NCBI GenBank assembly: GCA_030220185.1
Contig: JASPKZ010009711.1
Coordinates: forward strand, 1-64,000
DNA: 64,000 nucleotides
Direction of reading: 5' to 3'
Source: Diploptera punctata
Taxonomy: Eukaryota; Arthropoda; Insecta; Blattodea; Blaberidae
The notes beneath the pieces were generated by a model. It did not search any database. It was not told the DNA's origin and worked only from the letters and a program-made list of their open reading frames with translations. The first letter of the stretch is position 1. Each line of letters starts with the position of its first letter. Positions 63,290-64,000 of the stretch are shown piece after piece. Made by a program: the position numbers and the translations under genes.

Positions 63290-63735
63290 TAAGCTACAAT
63301 CCTAACATACTTTTTTTTTTTGCGAAGTAGGGTTTCAAAATATTTGGAGATTCAATACAATACCTCTTGTCCCGATCATCAATCCTGTGACAGTTATACT
63401 ATCTAATTGGTATTTATCTTTGTAATAGTCAACTGTTGGCTCATATATATGACTTTCTTTTCAGAGTCAATTTCCTCAGGTTGGCCACTATGAGTCTCAA
63501 TTACGGGTTATGGGATCTAATATCATACCAATTTTAGAAGATGGTCTAAATGCAATAATATATATTTCTTCTATTACTTCCATTAGTGGTTACACCATGA
63601 AATTCCTCATGAACAGTGTATTCATAATCTCGCAAGGCTTCTGCCATCATGTTTCAAAGAGTGTGATGCCGAATGTTTCTCAGTTATTCCCCAACCAGTC
63701 GTCACATCTTAAAAATTATTCGGACTGTTTTTAGG
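63290..63735 (-). mobile_element. LINE C-terminal domain fragment
   Basis: The minus strand, with frameshifts, reads MMAEALRDYEYTVHEEFHGV, TTNGSNRR, ...SKIGMILDP, then YEPTVDYYKDKYQLDSITVT and GLMIGTRGIV. From memory this plan (ALR..GY.V.EE..., GS.RR.DI.A, ILDPT.RFE, IYEPT..YY...Y....I.V.GL..GARG) is the C-terminal domain, possibly endonuclease-like, of an arthropod LINE family. The plus-strand frame 63510-63734 is its shadow. Confidence 0.7.
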
Positions 63736-64000
63736 ATATTAGGGAAATCCTCTCTCTTTTTTTATTGGGAGGGCTATGTACTGTATCTCAAATGATTTCT
63801 ATTGAAGTATGTTTGGCATTAATTTTATTATCTTTAATTTTTTGGTGGGAAGTTATGATTTGATAATATTTAATTATTTGAAGATTACGACGATTCATCT
63901 ACAAAGATTTGAAATACATTTCGCATAATTGCAACCGAAAATATTAAAACTTTTTTTTTCAGAAAAGTAAAATCTCTGGTCTCCATTTGTCGTTGGCCGT
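63736..64000. other. No recognised feature
   Basis: AT-rich sequence to the window edge. Confidence 0.5.

Noticed and set aside
63510..63734. 74-residue plus-strand ORF with a CAG before it, as a last exon
   Set aside because: The minus strand carries a recognisable LINE domain across the same bases.

Overview
The window reads as intergenic or intronic DNA of a repeat-dense arthropod genome. The sequence is AT-rich with abundant (AT)n, (ATT)n and (ATGG)n microsatellites. It holds tRNA-derived SINEs of several families, 5'-truncated non-LTR retrotransposon (LINE) tails, Penelope-like element (PLE) remnants, Tc1/mariner, pogo and hAT-type remnants, MITEs and LTR copies. From memory, the LINE C-terminal peptides (for example GHVARMGNERRAWKLL) are of a kind very common in cockroach (Blattodea) assemblies. 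A cockroach or close relative is therefore the best guess; it is an inference that needs a database search. I see no prokaryotic genes, no CRISPR, no rRNA and no intact multi-domain gene.

Layout. 1-5 kb: an LTR cut by the window edge sits in a LINE, followed by a mariner scrap, SINEs, a PLE foldback and one SINE inserted in another. 5-12.5 kb: a SINE cluster, a modular repeat (here called X), a foldback element, an intron-containing tRNA-Tyr pseudogene, and a LINE split by a Tc1/mariner-type element. 12.5-15 kb: two PLE foldbacks and a LINE 3'-UTR-like minisatellite. 15-25 kb: many LINE and SINE copies plus a candidate 71-codon 5' exon on the minus strand at 22.2-22.5 kb. 25-32 kb: a hAT-like element with nested insertions, a TA-flanked MITE and a pogo deletion derivative. 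32.5-34.6 kb: repeat X is interrupted by a GC-rich degenerate tandem array whose units keep a hairpin by compensatory changes. 35-44 kb: LINE and SINE copies, two more PLE remnants and the second MITE copy. 44-52.6 kb: mostly unassigned AT-rich DNA with a LINE reverse transcriptase fragment and a candidate 30-nt microexon. 52.6-56 kb: an inverted second LTR copy and a tandem/inverted array of a tRNA-like SINE. 56-64 kb: LINE fragments, X, a minus-strand ORF that may be a gene remnant, and a LINE C-terminal domain fragment.

There is no gene circuit here. Relationships are those of nested mobile elements, whose order can often be read from target-site duplications (TSDs). The most interesting signals are (1) hammerhead-ribozyme-like cores with a palindromic stem III in the PLE foldbacks, and (2) the covarying hairpin of the GC-rich array. 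Family labels (SINE-A to H, LINE-A to H, X, Y) are local names for this window only.
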